A DNA stretch of 64,000 bases from Arenicellales bacterium (GTDB taxonomy: Bacteria; Pseudomonadota; Gammaproteobacteria; Arenicellales; JAJDZL01): NCBI GenBank assembly GCA_958295885.1, contig OY282380.1, positions 248,001 through 312,000 of the forward strand, read 5' to 3'. The notes under the pieces were generated by a model. That model worked only from the letters and a program-made list of their open reading frames with translations, was not told the origin of the DNA and did not search any database. How positions within the stretch are numbered: position 1 is the first letter of the stretch; every line of letters begins with the position of its first letter. Shown piece by piece: positions 9,456-18,418 of this stretch. The translations under genes were made by a program, and so were the position numbers.

Positions 9456-10443
9456 TCAAATTTTCTTTCTCTCGAATCAGTGATTCAATCGCGTCAGCAA
9501 CGTCCGTATTCTCTCTCAAAAACTGGCGCGCGTTCTCTCGTCCCTGTCCAATTCGAGTGGATTGAAAACTGTACCAAGCTCCTGCGCGATTCACCACGCC
9601 GTTTTTTACACCGATGTCGATCAGCTCTCCTTCTTTCGAGATTCCATCAGAATAAAGCAGATCGAATACACACTCTTTGAATGGTGGGGCGACTTTATTT
9701 TTAACGACCTTGACTCTCGTTTGATTGCCAATAGGTTCACTTCCTTTTTTTATCCATCCAATTTTTCGAATCTCCAGCCTTACGGAAGCATAAAATTTCA
9801 ACGCGTTGCCGCCCGTTGTAACTTCTGGATTTCCGTAAATCTGCCCGATCTTCATTCGAATCTGATTAATGAATATGACCAAAGTGTTGGACTTGCTGAT
9901 ACTTCCCGTTAATTTTCTCAGTGCCTGTGACATCAATCGAGCATGCAGTCCCATAAACGAGTCACCCATTTCACCTTCTATCTCGGATTTAGGAGTCAGC
10001 GCGGCTACAGAGTCAATTACCAAAACCTCAATGGCTGCCGATCGTACCAACTGATCGGAAATTTCCAATGCCTCTTCTCCCGTACTTGGCTGCGCAATCA
10101 GCAGTTCATTCACATCTACACCCAGAACTGACGCATGTGCGGTGTTGAGTGCATGCTCTGCGTCAATGAATGCCGCAGACCCGCCCATCTTTTGCACTTG
10201 TGCTATGACTGACAGCGACAAAGTTGTTTTTCCCGAGGCTTCCGGACCATAGATCTCTACCACGCGTCCGCGCGGCAAACCACCGACACCTAGGACAAGA
10301 TCCAAGCCAAGTGAACCTGTTGGAATGACTTGAATGGACCGATCTACCTGGTCATCGCCTAAACGCATGATTGACCCTTGGCCAAACTGCCGCCGAATCT
10401 GTGAGATTGTTGCTTCTAATATCTTGCTCTTCTTATCTGCCAT
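9442..10443 (-). CDS. recA: Recombinase RecA
   Basis: Forms nucleoprotein filaments on single-stranded DNA, catalyses homologous pairing, and activates LexA self-cleavage. The 333-residue sequence has Walker A GPEASGKT (66-73), the IDAEHALN segment, Walker [11 protein letters not shown] (about 140-149) and the L2 loop region NQIRMKIG. It is slightly short of the E. coli protein (353) because the acidic C-terminal tail is reduced. The 200-base upstream gap contains a candidate sigma-70 promoter (10601-10628) but no clear CTG-N10-CAG LexA operator by eye. No strong Shine-Dalgarno sequence precedes the ATG. Confidence 0.98.
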   Translation of the reverse strand: MADKKSKILEATISQIRRQFGQGSIMRLGDDQVDRSIQVIPTGSLGLDLVLGVGGLPRGRVVEIYGPEASGKTTLSLSVIAQVQKMGGSAAFIDAEHALNTAHASVLGVDVNELLIAQPSTGEEALEISDQLVRSAAIEVLVIDSVAALTPKSEIEGEMGDSFMGLHARLMSQALRKLTGSISKSNTLVIFINQIRMKIGQIYGNPEVTTGGNALKFYASVRLEIRKIGWIKKGSEPIGNQTRVKVVKNKVAPPFKECVFDLLYSDGISKEGELIDIGVKNGVVNRAGAWYSFQSTRIGQGRENARQFLRENTDVADAIESLIREKENLNESK

Positions 10444-10600
10444 TGATTCTATTTTTTGATGTTTGAAAAAGGACTACGAGAATTTTGCTCTCTGTCAGTG
10501 CCGCCACGCTCTGCAATGAACGTGGAAACTGAGATTCGCGTATCTTCTCGTAAATATGAACCTTGATAAACAAGGGGAATGTTCAAGGCTTCATGTTATA

Positions 10601-10628
10601 GATATAGTGGCAGTTTAGCAAATATCAA
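10601..10628 (-). promoter_or_regulatory. Candidate sigma-70 promoter for recA-recX
   Basis: On the minus strand, TTGATA (10623-10628) is separated by 16 bases from TATATC (10601-10606), a reasonable -35/-10 pair. It would give a leader of roughly 150 bases before recA. It is identified by consensus only, and the AT-rich region allows alternatives. Confidence 0.3.
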
Positions 10629-10644
10629 CTCAAACTCAACTGAA

Positions 10645-11370
10645 TTAATTTACCTCGATGCCAAGTCTGCCAAGCAGCTGTTCATAAGGTAGGTACCCAG
10701 AAATCAGGGTGCCATTATCCAGCACGATCATCGGTGTTCCGCTAATTCCTGCGCTTACGGCTGCGTCATATTGAACTGCAACTGGATTTGTACAATTTTC
10801 AGATTCAATATCAATCCCATTTTTTGCATCCGTCATCGCTTGCTGCTGATCTTCAGAACACCAGACGTTTACGGCTTTGTCATAGCTCGATGAGGGAATT
10901 CCAGCTCGCGGAAATGCCATATAGCGAACTTCAACGCCTGCTTCAGTTAACTTCGGCACTTCACGATGAAACCGCCTGCAGTACACACAATCAATGTCGG
11001 TGAAGACAGTAACGTACCTTTTGTGGTCAGCCGCAGCAAACCTTATCATGCTGTCAAGTGAGGTGCTTTCAACCACTTTTAACGCCAACTCTTCGACCTT
11101 TGCTTCTTTCAAGCTCGTACGGGTTACTATATTGAAGGCCTCTCCAACCAATATGTGGTCACCAACCGCGTAAATGTGGTAGATTTGCCCGCTAAGGACT
11201 GCTTCGTACACATTTGGCGCCTTAGTTTCTGCGAAGGAATCGATTGTGGATGAGGAGGGCAATAGGGCTTGGAGAGCTTTGTAAGCATTATCCTTCGCCT
11301 CATCGGCGAGCGATGCACTCGCAATAAGGGCAGCTGTGAGCCCATAACAAAATTTCGATATGAATTTCAT
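10645..11370 (-). CDS. dsbC: Periplasmic thiol:disulfide isomerase, DsbC/DsbG family
   Basis: Disulfide isomerase that reshuffles wrong disulfides in exported proteins and is kept reduced by DsbD. I start it at ATG 11368-11370 rather than the longer frame from 11436, because this Met opens a classic signal peptide (Lys, hydrophobic core, then Ala-Ser-Leu-Ala before Asp-Glu-Ala). The mature protein has an N-terminal DsbC dimerisation-like region, then a thioredoxin fold with active site CVYC after FTDIDC and the cis-proline loop SGTPMIV. About 241 residues including the signal, near the DsbC length. It lies 200 bases upstream of recA on the same strand and 88 bases after the rhodanese gene. 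DsbG is the alternative. Confidence 0.88.
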   Translation of the reverse strand: MKFISKFCYGLTAALIASASLADEAKDNAYKALQALLPSSSTIDSFAETKAPNVYEAVLSGQIYHIYAVGDHILVGEAFNIVTRTSLKEAKVEELALKVVESTSLDSMIRFAAADHKRYVTVFTDIDCVYCRRFHREVPKLTEAGVEVRYMAFPRAGIPSSSYDKAVNVWCSEDQQQAMTDAKNGIDIESENCTNPVAVQYDAAVSAGISGTPMIVLDNGTLISGYLPYEQLLGRLGIEVN

Positions 11371-11458
11371 TTTACTTATCTCTTTGGAACATTTAACAAA
11401 TGCATAGCAGCAGGCGGACAATCCAATTCTTTGCATGCTGCATCATTTCAATCAGGGG

Positions 11459-11845
11459 TTATAGATCTTCAACATCCGCACCAATACCTTTCCAAGCATC
11501 GAATCCGCCTTCGATGTGGCAGACCTTGGGCAACCCCATTTTTTGAGCGGTCTGAGTGGCTAGCGCAGAGCGCCAGCCTGACTTGCAATATAAGACAAAC
11601 CTTTTGTCCTGTGCAAATATGGTTTTGAAATAAGGGCTGTCCGGATCAATCCAAAATTCAAGCATTCCTCTTGGCGCATGGTAAGCATGCGGAATTTTAC
11701 CCTCGAGCTTCAACTCTCGGACATCTCTTAAATCAACGAACTGCACATCCTCGCTGCCATATAAAGCGGCTGCTTCCTGTATAGAAAGAGTCTCGACTTC
11801 CGCCATCGCTTCATCCAGCAGTTGTTTGTAGCTTATTTTCATCAT
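11459..11845 (-). CDS. Single-domain rhodanese-like sulfurtransferase
   Basis: A 128-residue single rhodanese domain, cytoplasmic (no signal peptide). The catalytic cysteine is Cys87 in LYCKSGWRS, a six-residue active-site loop as in sulfurtransferases. The CH2A-type Asp-Leu-Arg-Asp segment is at 38-41 and the C-terminal GGFDAWKG motif is complete. Substrate is unknown; such proteins move sulfane sulfur from thiosulfate or persulfides to cyanide or protein acceptors. Two adjacent ATG codons occur at the start, with AGGGA just upstream of the first, so the second may be the one used. Neighbours are dsbC and pgpA, giving no firm functional hint. Confidence 0.88.
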   Translation of the reverse strand: MMKISYKQLLDEAMAEVETLSIQEAAALYGSEDVQFVDLRDVRELKLEGKIPHAYHAPRGMLEFWIDPDSPYFKTIFAQDKRFVLYCKSGWRSALATQTAQKMGLPKVCHIEGGFDAWKGIGADVEDL

Positions 11846-11987
11846 TCCCTTTATTGGTGAATTATTGTTGACGATTTTTCTTTCATTTTATTATCATTGA
11901 TGCTGCTAATTTGGATTTACGACTGTTTGAATCGAAATGCTTAAGAAAATGCCAGTAACGATTACATTGGCAAATTTGGATTGAATT

Positions 11988-12470
11988 CTATAGAAAATCG
12001 AAGTAAATGATTCCGTGTAGAATCGCACATGTGAACGCGCCGGCTACAACGTCATCCATCATAATTCCAACACCACCGGACAACGAGTGTTCCACATTGG
12101 AAATGGGCCAAGGTTTCAAGATGTCGAACAAACGAAAAATCAAAAATCCAAGGAAGACAGTTGCAACGCTTGCCGGAACCAGGAACATCGCCACACAAAA
12201 CCCAGCGATTTCATCCCAAACAACAATCCCCGGGTCTTCAATTCCAAGAAATTTCGCCGCTGCGCCGCACACATAGCAACCCAGTCCAATTATCAAAGCC
12301 AAGGCAATGCACTGGCCCAGCACCGGAAGGGCTGTGATCACTAACGCCATCGGTACCGCCGCCAGCGTACCGGCGGTGCCTGGAGCCTTTGGCATAAATC
12401 CACTGCCGAATCCAACTGCGAGCAGCCGGACCGGATTTCGCATGAATTCCCATTTCTGGGATAGATTCAT
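11988..12470 (-). CDS. pgpA: Phosphatidylglycerophosphatase A
   Basis: Inner-membrane phosphatase that converts phosphatidylglycerol phosphate to phosphatidylglycerol. The 160-residue protein has the family signature GSGFMPKAPGTAGTLAAVP near its N terminus, the metal-site-like VWDEIAGF segment in the middle, and about four hydrophobic helices. It directly follows nusB-thiL (19 bases), matching the widespread nusB-thiL-pgpA order, and closes the riboflavin/NusB operon. Length is normal (about 160-170). Confidence 0.93.
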   Translation of the reverse strand: MNLSQKWEFMRNPVRLLAVGFGSGFMPKAPGTAGTLAAVPMALVITALPVLGQCIALALIIGLGCYVCGAAAKFLGIEDPGIVVWDEIAGFCVAMFLVPASVATVFLGFLIFRLFDILKPWPISNVEHSLSGGVGIMMDDVVAGAFTCAILHGIIYFDFL

Positions 12471-12489
12471 AATTTAGAAAGAGAATGGC

Positions 12490-13899
12490 TCAAAAATGGG
12501 AGTATCCCGTCCGGTGCGGCTGATAGACTTCCCCTTCTGCATTCAGTATTGCAAGACCTGGCTGCCTGCGAATCGTTCCGATCTGACTCACCGCTACTTT
12601 GGCTTTGATCATCAGTTCCTGAACATGCTCCATCTTGTTTTCAGGAAGCGTGAAACAAAGTTCGTAATCGTCACCATACGCCAAAGCATAATCCCAACCA
12701 ACAGTGTTCAGAAGTTTTCTGTAGGTCGCGGATATCGGTATCTTATTCAGCTTGACATCAGCTCCCACGCCACTGGCTTGCAGAATTCTGGATAAATCTG
12801 AAATCAGCCCGTCGGATATATCGATCGCTGATGTAGCGTAGTTTCTGAGTGCAATCCCTGCCTCGATTCTGGCTTTGGGGCGATCGAGTCTGGACCTGAA
12901 GTACTCGGCTTCTATTTTTGTAATATTCAGTTTTTGTTGAGAACCGACCAGCCCCAATGCAGCATCACCCAGTGTCCCCGTCACGAAAACACCATCTCCT
13001 TCCCGTGCCATATTACGAAAGATGCACTCATCGGATTTAGCAAAACCATATGCGGTAACTGCGATATTCAGCGGTCCTCGTACAGTATCGCCGCCGATAA
13101 GCGAGACACCGTACTGATCTGCAAGTTCGAAAAAGCCGCGACTAAAGTCTTCGAGCCAGCTATCGTTGTCATTCGGCATGGAAATGTTAAGCGTTGCAAA
13201 AGCAGGTTCTGCACCCATGGACGCCAAATCACTCAGCGAAACCGCCAGTGACTTATAGCCGACATGTTCTGGCGGCGTATCTTTGGGGAAATGAACATCC
13301 TGCAACAGCGAATCCGTCGAAACTACAAGGTGTTGGCCTCGTGGAACTTCGACAACTGCGCAATCGTCCCCAATTCCAGCGACGACATGGTCCCCATGGT
13401 CGTTCGTCCTGTTGAAGTGTTTTTCAATTAGTTCAAATTCCCGATTGAACTTTGCACGCTTCGGTTTCGTGTTTCGAGATTTTCGCAGGCTGCTCCCGCC
13501 AAACGCAATCTTATCGAGTGTGCCGTTAATAAACCTATAGCTGTCCGGATTTCCAAATTCCCTTGAAAGCTCAATGCACTCATTCGTAACCACTTTAGGA
13601 GGAACATCCATCTGGTACGTCAGTTCATAAACGCCCAGCTGCAAAATTGCACGTTCAACCGGGTCGACTGCATTGATCTTGCGATTCATTGCGGAACCCA
13701 GGAGCTTGTTGATTCTCGGAATACGAGGTGGAATCGATCTGATTAACTTTTGCAGGTAGGCTGCGTCGCCATGCAAAAGAACCTTGTAATCGATCAGACA
13801 CTGCTCATCCGATTCGTCAATCGCGTCATTTTTAAAATTCCACCAGTATAAAAACTGAACAGCGCCCAGGCGGGCATAATGTCGGGCTGATATATTCAC
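12490..13899 (-). CDS. thiL: NusB-ThiL fusion: antitermination factor + thiamine-monophosphate kinase
   Basis: One 469-residue frame joins two proteins that are normally separate neighbours. Residues 1-132 are NusB (N-terminal basic helix with LGAVQFLYWW, then VERAILQLGVYEL and FINGTLDKIA), the NusE-binding antitermination factor for rRNA transcription. A basic linker (about 133-150) leads directly into ThiL (151-469), which phosphorylates thiamine monophosphate to the diphosphate. GIGDDCAVV (175-183) carries the metal-binding aspartates, and LIGGDTVRGP lies later. The ThiL half has no usable ATG, GTG or TTG of its own near the junction, so this is a true coding fusion. The start overlaps ribH by 4 bases. 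Confidence 0.92.
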   Translation of the reverse strand: MNISARHYARLGAVQFLYWWNFKNDAIDESDEQCLIDYKVLLHGDAAYLQKLIRSIPPRIPRINKLLGSAMNRKINAVDPVERAILQLGVYELTYQMDVPPKVVTNECIELSREFGNPDSYRFINGTLDKIAFGGSSLRKSRNTKPKRAKFNREFELIEKHFNRTNDHGDHVVAGIGDDCAVVEVPRGQHLVVSTDSLLQDVHFPKDTPPEHVGYKSLAVSLSDLASMGAEPAFATLNISMPNDNDSWLEDFSRGFFELADQYGVSLIGGDTVRGPLNIAVTAYGFAKSDECIFRNMAREGDGVFVTGTLGDAALGLVGSQQKLNITKIEAEYFRSRLDRPKARIEAGIALRNYATSAIDISDGLISDLSRILQASGVGADVKLNKIPISATYRKLLNTVGWDYALAYGDDYELCFTLPENKMEHVQELMIKAKVAVSQIGTIRRQPGLAILNAEGEVYQPHRTGYSHF

Positions 13900-14381
13900 C
13901 GTTCTTTTTGAAAACAGAGTCCCTGTCGCAATTTGGCAGTCACATCCACTGAACTCATTACAGCTTCTGCGGCTTCAGCGCCTTTATTATTGGGTTGGTT
14001 CCGTCTAGAGCGGTACACTGCCTGATCTTTGGTATCCGCAGTCAAGATGCCAAAACCGACAGGAATGCCATAGTCCAGTCCAACATTCATCAGTGCAAAA
14101 GAACATTGCTCACAGATATAGTCAAAGTGAGCCGTCTCACCTCGAATGACACATCCCAAAGCAATAATCCCGTGAAACTGACCGCTTTCTGCCATAATTT
14201 TTACAATGAGCGGAATTTCCCAGGCTCCGGACACGCGGACTGTCTCCGACTGAACCCCGTTATGCTGATTCAGTACGTCAAAAGCGCCACTTAGAAGACC
14301 TTCTGAGATTGACGTATAGTAATCGCTGACTACAATGCCAAGTCGAATGGATTCGCTGCTTTTCCTTTTGTGAACGTTCAT
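13896..14381 (-). CDS. ribH: 6,7-dimethyl-8-ribityllumazine synthase
   Basis: Condenses 5-amino-6-ribitylaminouracil with 3,4-dihydroxy-2-butanone 4-phosphate to form lumazine, the penultimate riboflavin step; family members assemble as pentamers or 60-mers. The 161-residue protein shows VSGAWEIPLIVKIM and the active-site region GCVIRGETAHFDYIC, with the catalytic His within it. Length fits (about 155). Its stop overlaps the nusB-thiL start by 4 bases, and ribB lies 9 bases upstream, so the genes form one operon. Confidence 0.95.
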   Translation of the reverse strand: MNVHKRKSSESIRLGIVVSDYYTSISEGLLSGAFDVLNQHNGVQSETVRVSGAWEIPLIVKIMAESGQFHGIIALGCVIRGETAHFDYICEQCSFALMNVGLDYGIPVGFGILTADTKDQAVYRSRRNQPNNKGAEAAEAVMSSVDVTAKLRQGLCFQKER

Positions 14382-14390
14382 TTCACATTC

Positions 14391-15524
14391 TCACTGCGGC
14401 GGGGGCATGTATTCAGTAATTTCCAAGCCAAAACCTGACAGACCGTGCAACTTCATCGGATGACCCAATACCCGCAGTTTGCCAAACCCAAGGTCTACGG
14501 CAATTTGACTGCCAATCCCTATAATTCTGAGGTCACTGCCGCCTTCTTCTTCGCTGACGTGCAAACGTTCCTGAAGCGATTTGGAAATACCAGAGAAATC
14601 GGACTGATAATTCAAAACAATGATCGCACCCGATCCCGCGTTAAAAATAGTCTGTAAAGCACGACGAACCGACCAGGTTGAGCTGCCATGAGTGATCGCA
14701 TCGATCACTTCGTAAAATCCTGTAAAGACATGAACTCGCAGAAGTGATGGTTCTTCAGGGCAAATGTCGCCTAAAACCAGAGCTAGATGAGTATTGCCTT
14801 TAACCGTATCTTCATAGCTGATCGCTTTGACATCACCATATTCTGTCTGCAGCACGGTTTCTTTGCCGCGGCTTACGGTTGATTCATGGGCAAGCCGATA
14901 ACGTATCAAATCGGCGATCGTACCAATTTTAATGTCGTGCTTTCTGCTGAACTCAACGAGTTCTGGCAGTCGGGCCATTGTGCCGTCTGGATTCAATATT
15001 TCACACAGCGCACTGGCAGGTTCAAATCCACAGAGTTTGGCGAGATCATTGCCCGCTTCGGTATGGCCGGCGCGGGTTAACACTCCTCCTCGTTCAGCTA
15101 CGATTGGAAAAATGTGACCCGGTGTTACGAGGTCAGATGGCGCTGCGTCCTTTCTTACCGCAGCTTGAATCGTGGTTGCACGGTCTGCTGCGGAAATCCC
15201 CGTGGAAACATTTCGAGCCGCTTCAATAGAAATTGTAAACGCGGTCGCATATGGAGAAGTGTTTTCTCGAACCATCAGCGGCAGCTGCAGCTGCGAACAG
15301 CGATGTTCGGACAGGGACAGACATATCAGGCCGCGACCGTAAGTAGCCATGAAATTGACATGCTCTGCGGTAACACATTCTGCTGCAATCAGAAGATCGC
15401 CTTCATTCTCGCGCTCTTCATCGTCAACGAGAATCACCATCTTCCCGGCGCCAAACTCGCTCAATATCGTTTCAATACTGCTAATACCGAAAACATTCTG
15501 TTCTGGAAACGGAATCGGTTGCAT
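14391..15524 (-). CDS. ribB: 3,4-dihydroxy-2-butanone 4-phosphate synthase with degenerate GTP cyclohydrolase II domain (RibBX type)
   Basis: The N-terminal half (about 1-200) is RibB, which makes the four-carbon riboflavin precursor from ribulose 5-phosphate. DDEERENEGDL and RAGHTEAGNDLAKLCG are its acidic active-site and substrate segments. The C-terminal half is homologous to GTP cyclohydrolase II, but the expected zinc-cysteine motif is replaced by RVHVFTGFYEVIDAITHG, with no cysteines. It is probably not a cyclohydrolase, and no separate ribA is in the window. I choose ATG 15522-15524 because GGAG lies 6 bases before it; an in-frame GTG at 15536 is possible. The gene is 9 bases before ribH. 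Confidence 0.85.
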   Translation of the reverse strand: MQPIPFPEQNVFGISSIETILSEFGAGKMVILVDDEERENEGDLLIAAECVTAEHVNFMATYGRGLICLSLSEHRCSQLQLPLMVRENTSPYATAFTISIEAARNVSTGISAADRATTIQAAVRKDAAPSDLVTPGHIFPIVAERGGVLTRAGHTEAGNDLAKLCGFEPASALCEILNPDGTMARLPELVEFSRKHDIKIGTIADLIRYRLAHESTVSRGKETVLQTEYGDVKAISYEDTVKGNTHLALVLGDICPEEPSLLRVHVFTGFYEVIDAITHGSSTWSVRRALQTIFNAGSGAIIVLNYQSDFSGISKSLQERLHVSEEEGGSDLRIIGIGSQIAVDLGFGKLRVLGHPMKLHGLSGFGLEITEYMPPPQ

Positions 15525-15574
15525 TGGAATCTCCACTATCTAAACTTCAATGAGTGATGGAATTATTTTAGGTT

Positions 15575-16180
15575 TCACCGGAAGTGTGCCAAACGATCAA
15601 CATAGCGAGCAATCACGTCAACTTCAATATTCAGCCGGTCACCGACTGACAGGCACCCTAGCGTGGTTGCTTTTAGAGTATGTGGAATGATATTGACGCT
15701 AAATATAGTTGATTCTGCGCCATCAATAGCCGAATTTATTGTGAGACTCACTCCATCGAGCGCAATTGAACCTTTCGTCGCAATAAACCGACCGAGTCGC
15801 TGCGGAACTTTCACCTCAAGGCGCAACGACGCGCCATCTCGAGCCGACTGGACACAGCGTCCAATGCCATCGACATGTCCAGACACAAAATGTCCTCCCA
15901 ATCCTTGGTTCATTCTCAAGGGCCGCTCCAGATTCACCCGCGTTCCTTCGCGATAACTGCCAAATACGGTGCATGAAAGGGTTTCGTTGGAAACGAACAA
16001 CTTGACCGCATCTGCTTCAATCTCCGTCACTGTCAGACAAATGCCGCTTACGGCAAGGCTGTCGCCAATTTCTGCATCGTCAAGATCTATGCTGCCAGTG
16101 TCGATATGCGCTTCCGCTCCATTCTCGGAGTGAGAAATTTGTCGAAGGATGCCAACCGTTTCTACGATTCCACTGAACAT
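15575..16180 (-). CDS. ribE: Riboflavin synthase alpha chain
   Basis: Dismutates two 6,7-dimethyl-8-ribityllumazine molecules to riboflavin and the pyrimidine precursor. The 201-residue protein begins with the diagnostic MFSGIVE and contains two tandem lumazine-binding barrels; GHFVSGHVDG and LDGVSLTI mark the repeat borders. Length is standard (about 200-215). It sits between ribD (4 bases upstream) and ribB on the same strand. No FMN riboswitch-like element was recognised in the short gaps of this operon. Confidence 0.95.
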   Translation of the reverse strand: MFSGIVETVGILRQISHSENGAEAHIDTGSIDLDDAEIGDSLAVSGICLTVTEIEADAVKLFVSNETLSCTVFGSYREGTRVNLERPLRMNQGLGGHFVSGHVDGIGRCVQSARDGASLRLEVKVPQRLGRFIATKGSIALDGVSLTINSAIDGAESTIFSVNIIPHTLKATTLGCLSVGDRLNIEVDVIARYVDRLAHFR

Positions 16181-16184
16181 TGAA

Positions 16185-17318
16185 CTACTGTGATGACGTA
16201 CTGCCCGAGCGATGCAGTCTCAATGTGATCCGCAAATCATCACCAAGCGCTCGGACATCGGTAAATTGACCGCGCACGCGCTGAGACAAAGAGTGGATGG
16301 AAGGCATCGCGGCAATTCCACGAGCACAATCTCCAAGCATGGATGGCGCCATGTATGCAATCAATTCATCAACCAGTTCATCTTTCAGCAGTGAACCAAC
16401 AAGAGTCGGCCCCGCTTCCACCAGTACTTGATTGATTTCGCGCTTTGCCAGATGGTCCAACAGCTCTGTGCAGTTCACACTCGCTTTGTTCGATTGCCTG
16501 GAATTGGAAGACAGATCAACGATCTCGGCAACGCATTCGAGCTGCTTACGTTCATCACAAGGCTCAGTACGAGTCGTCGCGATGACAGTCTCGCTCTCAT
16601 CTGCGAACAGCTGAGAATTGCTGGGAGTTCTCAAATTACTGTCAACGACCACTTTCATGGGAGCCGATGCAGCTCCCTTGGCTCGGCAGTTCAATCTTGG
16701 ATCATCGGCGATTACCGTTCCAATCCCGGTCAGAATTGCTGCTGACTGAGCTCTGAGCAACTGCACATCCTGCCGAGATGCTTCACTCGTTATCCACTGA
16801 CTTTCGCCTGACGCGGTCGCTGTCCGTCCATCCAGAGTAGCGCCCACCTTAACCGTTACCCAAACCCGTCCTTCTTCATGCCGAACGAAAAATCCAATGT
16901 TCATTTTACGAGCTTCTTCTTTCATCACTCCCACATCAACCTTTATTCCAGCGTCGCGCAGTCGTTTGATGCCCCGGCCTTTTGTTGCGGGGTTTGGATC
17001 TTCACTGGGAATTACGACTCGCGCAACCCGCGATTCAATAAGCCGATTGACACACGGTGGCGTTCTGCCGTGAATAGCGCAAGGTTCCAGCGTCACGTAC
17101 ATTTCTGCACCCCGCGGAAGTTTCCCTGCAGAGGCGAGCGCGCTGACTTCGGCGTGGTCGCTTCCAGCAATGCGGTGAAATCCTTCACCTACGATTTCAC
17201 CCTGATGAACGATCACACAGCCAACCCGTGGATTAGGATGGGGAGCTGAAACCGGCGTTCGAGCAAGTTCCAATGCCCGAGTCATAAATCCTCGGTCAAT
17301 ATCAGCAAACGAGTGCAT
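16185..17318 (-). CDS. ribD: Bifunctional riboflavin deaminase/reductase RibD
   Basis: Performs steps 2 and 3 of riboflavin synthesis: deamination of the pyrimidine and NADPH-dependent reduction of the ribosyl side chain. The 377-residue protein has an N-terminal cytidine-deaminase-like zinc site (HAE, then PCAIHGRTPPC) and a C-terminal reductase domain with VKVGATLDGRTA and the later LVEAGPTLVGSLL. Length fits (about 370). It starts 96 bases after the end of secF and is the first rib gene of the run. The neighbour nrdR, often found before ribD, is not here. Confidence 0.95.
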   Translation of the reverse strand: MHSFADIDRGFMTRALELARTPVSAPHPNPRVGCVIVHQGEIVGEGFHRIAGSDHAEVSALASAGKLPRGAEMYVTLEPCAIHGRTPPCVNRLIESRVARVVIPSEDPNPATKGRGIKRLRDAGIKVDVGVMKEEARKMNIGFFVRHEEGRVWVTVKVGATLDGRTATASGESQWITSEASRQDVQLLRAQSAAILTGIGTVIADDPRLNCRAKGAASAPMKVVVDSNLRTPSNSQLFADESETVIATTRTEPCDERKQLECVAEIVDLSSNSRQSNKASVNCTELLDHLAKREINQVLVEAGPTLVGSLLKDELVDELIAYMAPSMLGDCARGIAAMPSIHSLSQRVRGQFTDVRALGDDLRITLRLHRSGSTSSQ

Positions 17319-17414
17319 TTCAAAAATTCACAGAAAATCAATCGGCCTGAGAAGATAAAGATGAGGAGAATGGCGAACGCTGACAGCCGCGGCATCTCGG
17401 CGCGACCAACGAAA

Positions 17415-18407
17415 TCAGGATTTGGATTTTTCAGGGACAATCATATCTTCCCGCGTCAGCCGCAAATAGAGAACTACGGGACTTGCAATAAAGATTGATG
17501 AGTAAGTTCCTACAATAACCCCGATCAACAAAGCAAGTGAAAAACCTCGAATGACTTCTCCCCCTAGAGTCAATAACGTCAAAACGACGAGCAAGGTCGT
17601 TACCGACGTAAGCACGGTTCTTCTCAATGTCTGATTGATGGAACGGTTCATGATTCCAATTGAGGTGCCCTTTTTGCTTTTGCGGAAATTTTCTCGAATT
17701 CGGTCAAATACGACAATCGTGTCATTCAGCGAATAACCGACCACTGCAAGAATCGCCGCCAGCACAGCCAATGAAAAATCTATCTGGAATATTGAGAAAA
17801 CTCCAATCGTGATCAACACGTCATGTGCGAGCGCTGCCACTGAACCAACAGCGAAACGCCACTCAAATCGCCACGCCACATAAATCAGAATGCCAATCAA
17901 GGCATAGATCAAGGCAAGTCCTCCCTGTTCAGTGAGTTCTTGACCAACCTTTGGACCGACAAACTCAACTCTGCGCATCTGCACAAAACAGTCGCCGGTC
18001 GAACCGTCTGATTTTTCGCATTCCTGCAGACCAGATTCCTGGGATTCGGTCAGCAATTCCCCGTAAGGAGATCGAAGCACTCCAACGATGTCTGAACTCA
18101 GCTTTGCGGCGCTGTCGGTCCCAACCTGAGTCGGAACTCGAATCAAGACATCTCGACTCGTGCCAAAGTACTGTACTGTGACATCTTCCACTCCCACCGC
18201 AGCTAACTGACTGCGAATATCATCAACGCTGACCTGCTCTTCGTATCGAACTTCAACCAGTGTTCCGCCGGTAAAATCCAGACCCCAATCAATGCCTTGA
18301 ATGAGCATTGACACGATACCTGCCAGAATTAGAATTCCAGAACCAATCACAGCGAACCTGCGATAACCAAGAAAATCAATCCTCAGGTCTTTTTTCAGAA
18401 AATCCAT
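17415..18407 (-). CDS. secF: Protein translocase subunit SecF
   Basis: Inner-membrane partner of SecD that uses the proton motive force to help preproteins leave the Sec channel. The 330-residue protein has an N-terminal transmembrane helix (IGSGILILAGIVSMLIQG), the conserved GLDFTGGTLVEVRY periplasmic entry, and five C-terminal membrane helices with LAVVGYSLNDTIVVFDRIREN, the RND-type signature. Length is normal (about 310-325). It follows secD by 11 bases. A weak AGGGA lies upstream of the start. Confidence 0.97.
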   Translation of the reverse strand: MDFLKKDLRIDFLGYRRFAVIGSGILILAGIVSMLIQGIDWGLDFTGGTLVEVRYEEQVSVDDIRSQLAAVGVEDVTVQYFGTSRDVLIRVPTQVGTDSAAKLSSDIVGVLRSPYGELLTESQESGLQECEKSDGSTGDCFVQMRRVEFVGPKVGQELTEQGGLALIYALIGILIYVAWRFEWRFAVGSVAALAHDVLITIGVFSIFQIDFSLAVLAAILAVVGYSLNDTIVVFDRIRENFRKSKKGTSIGIMNRSINQTLRRTVLTSVTTLLVVLTLLTLGGEVIRGFSLALLIGVIVGTYSSIFIASPVVLYLRLTREDMIVPEKSKS

Positions 18408-18418
18408 GACTCGTTTCC

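Noticed and set aside
8724..9680. 318-codon plus-strand frame
   Set aside because: Antisense to alaS, recX and recA, which have full family motifs; a shadow.
10444..10640. LexA operator before recA
   Set aside because: No CTG-N10-CAG site found on either strand by eye.
17319..17414. FMN riboswitch before the riboflavin genes
   Set aside because: The gap is under 100 bases and lacks the conserved RFN segments.
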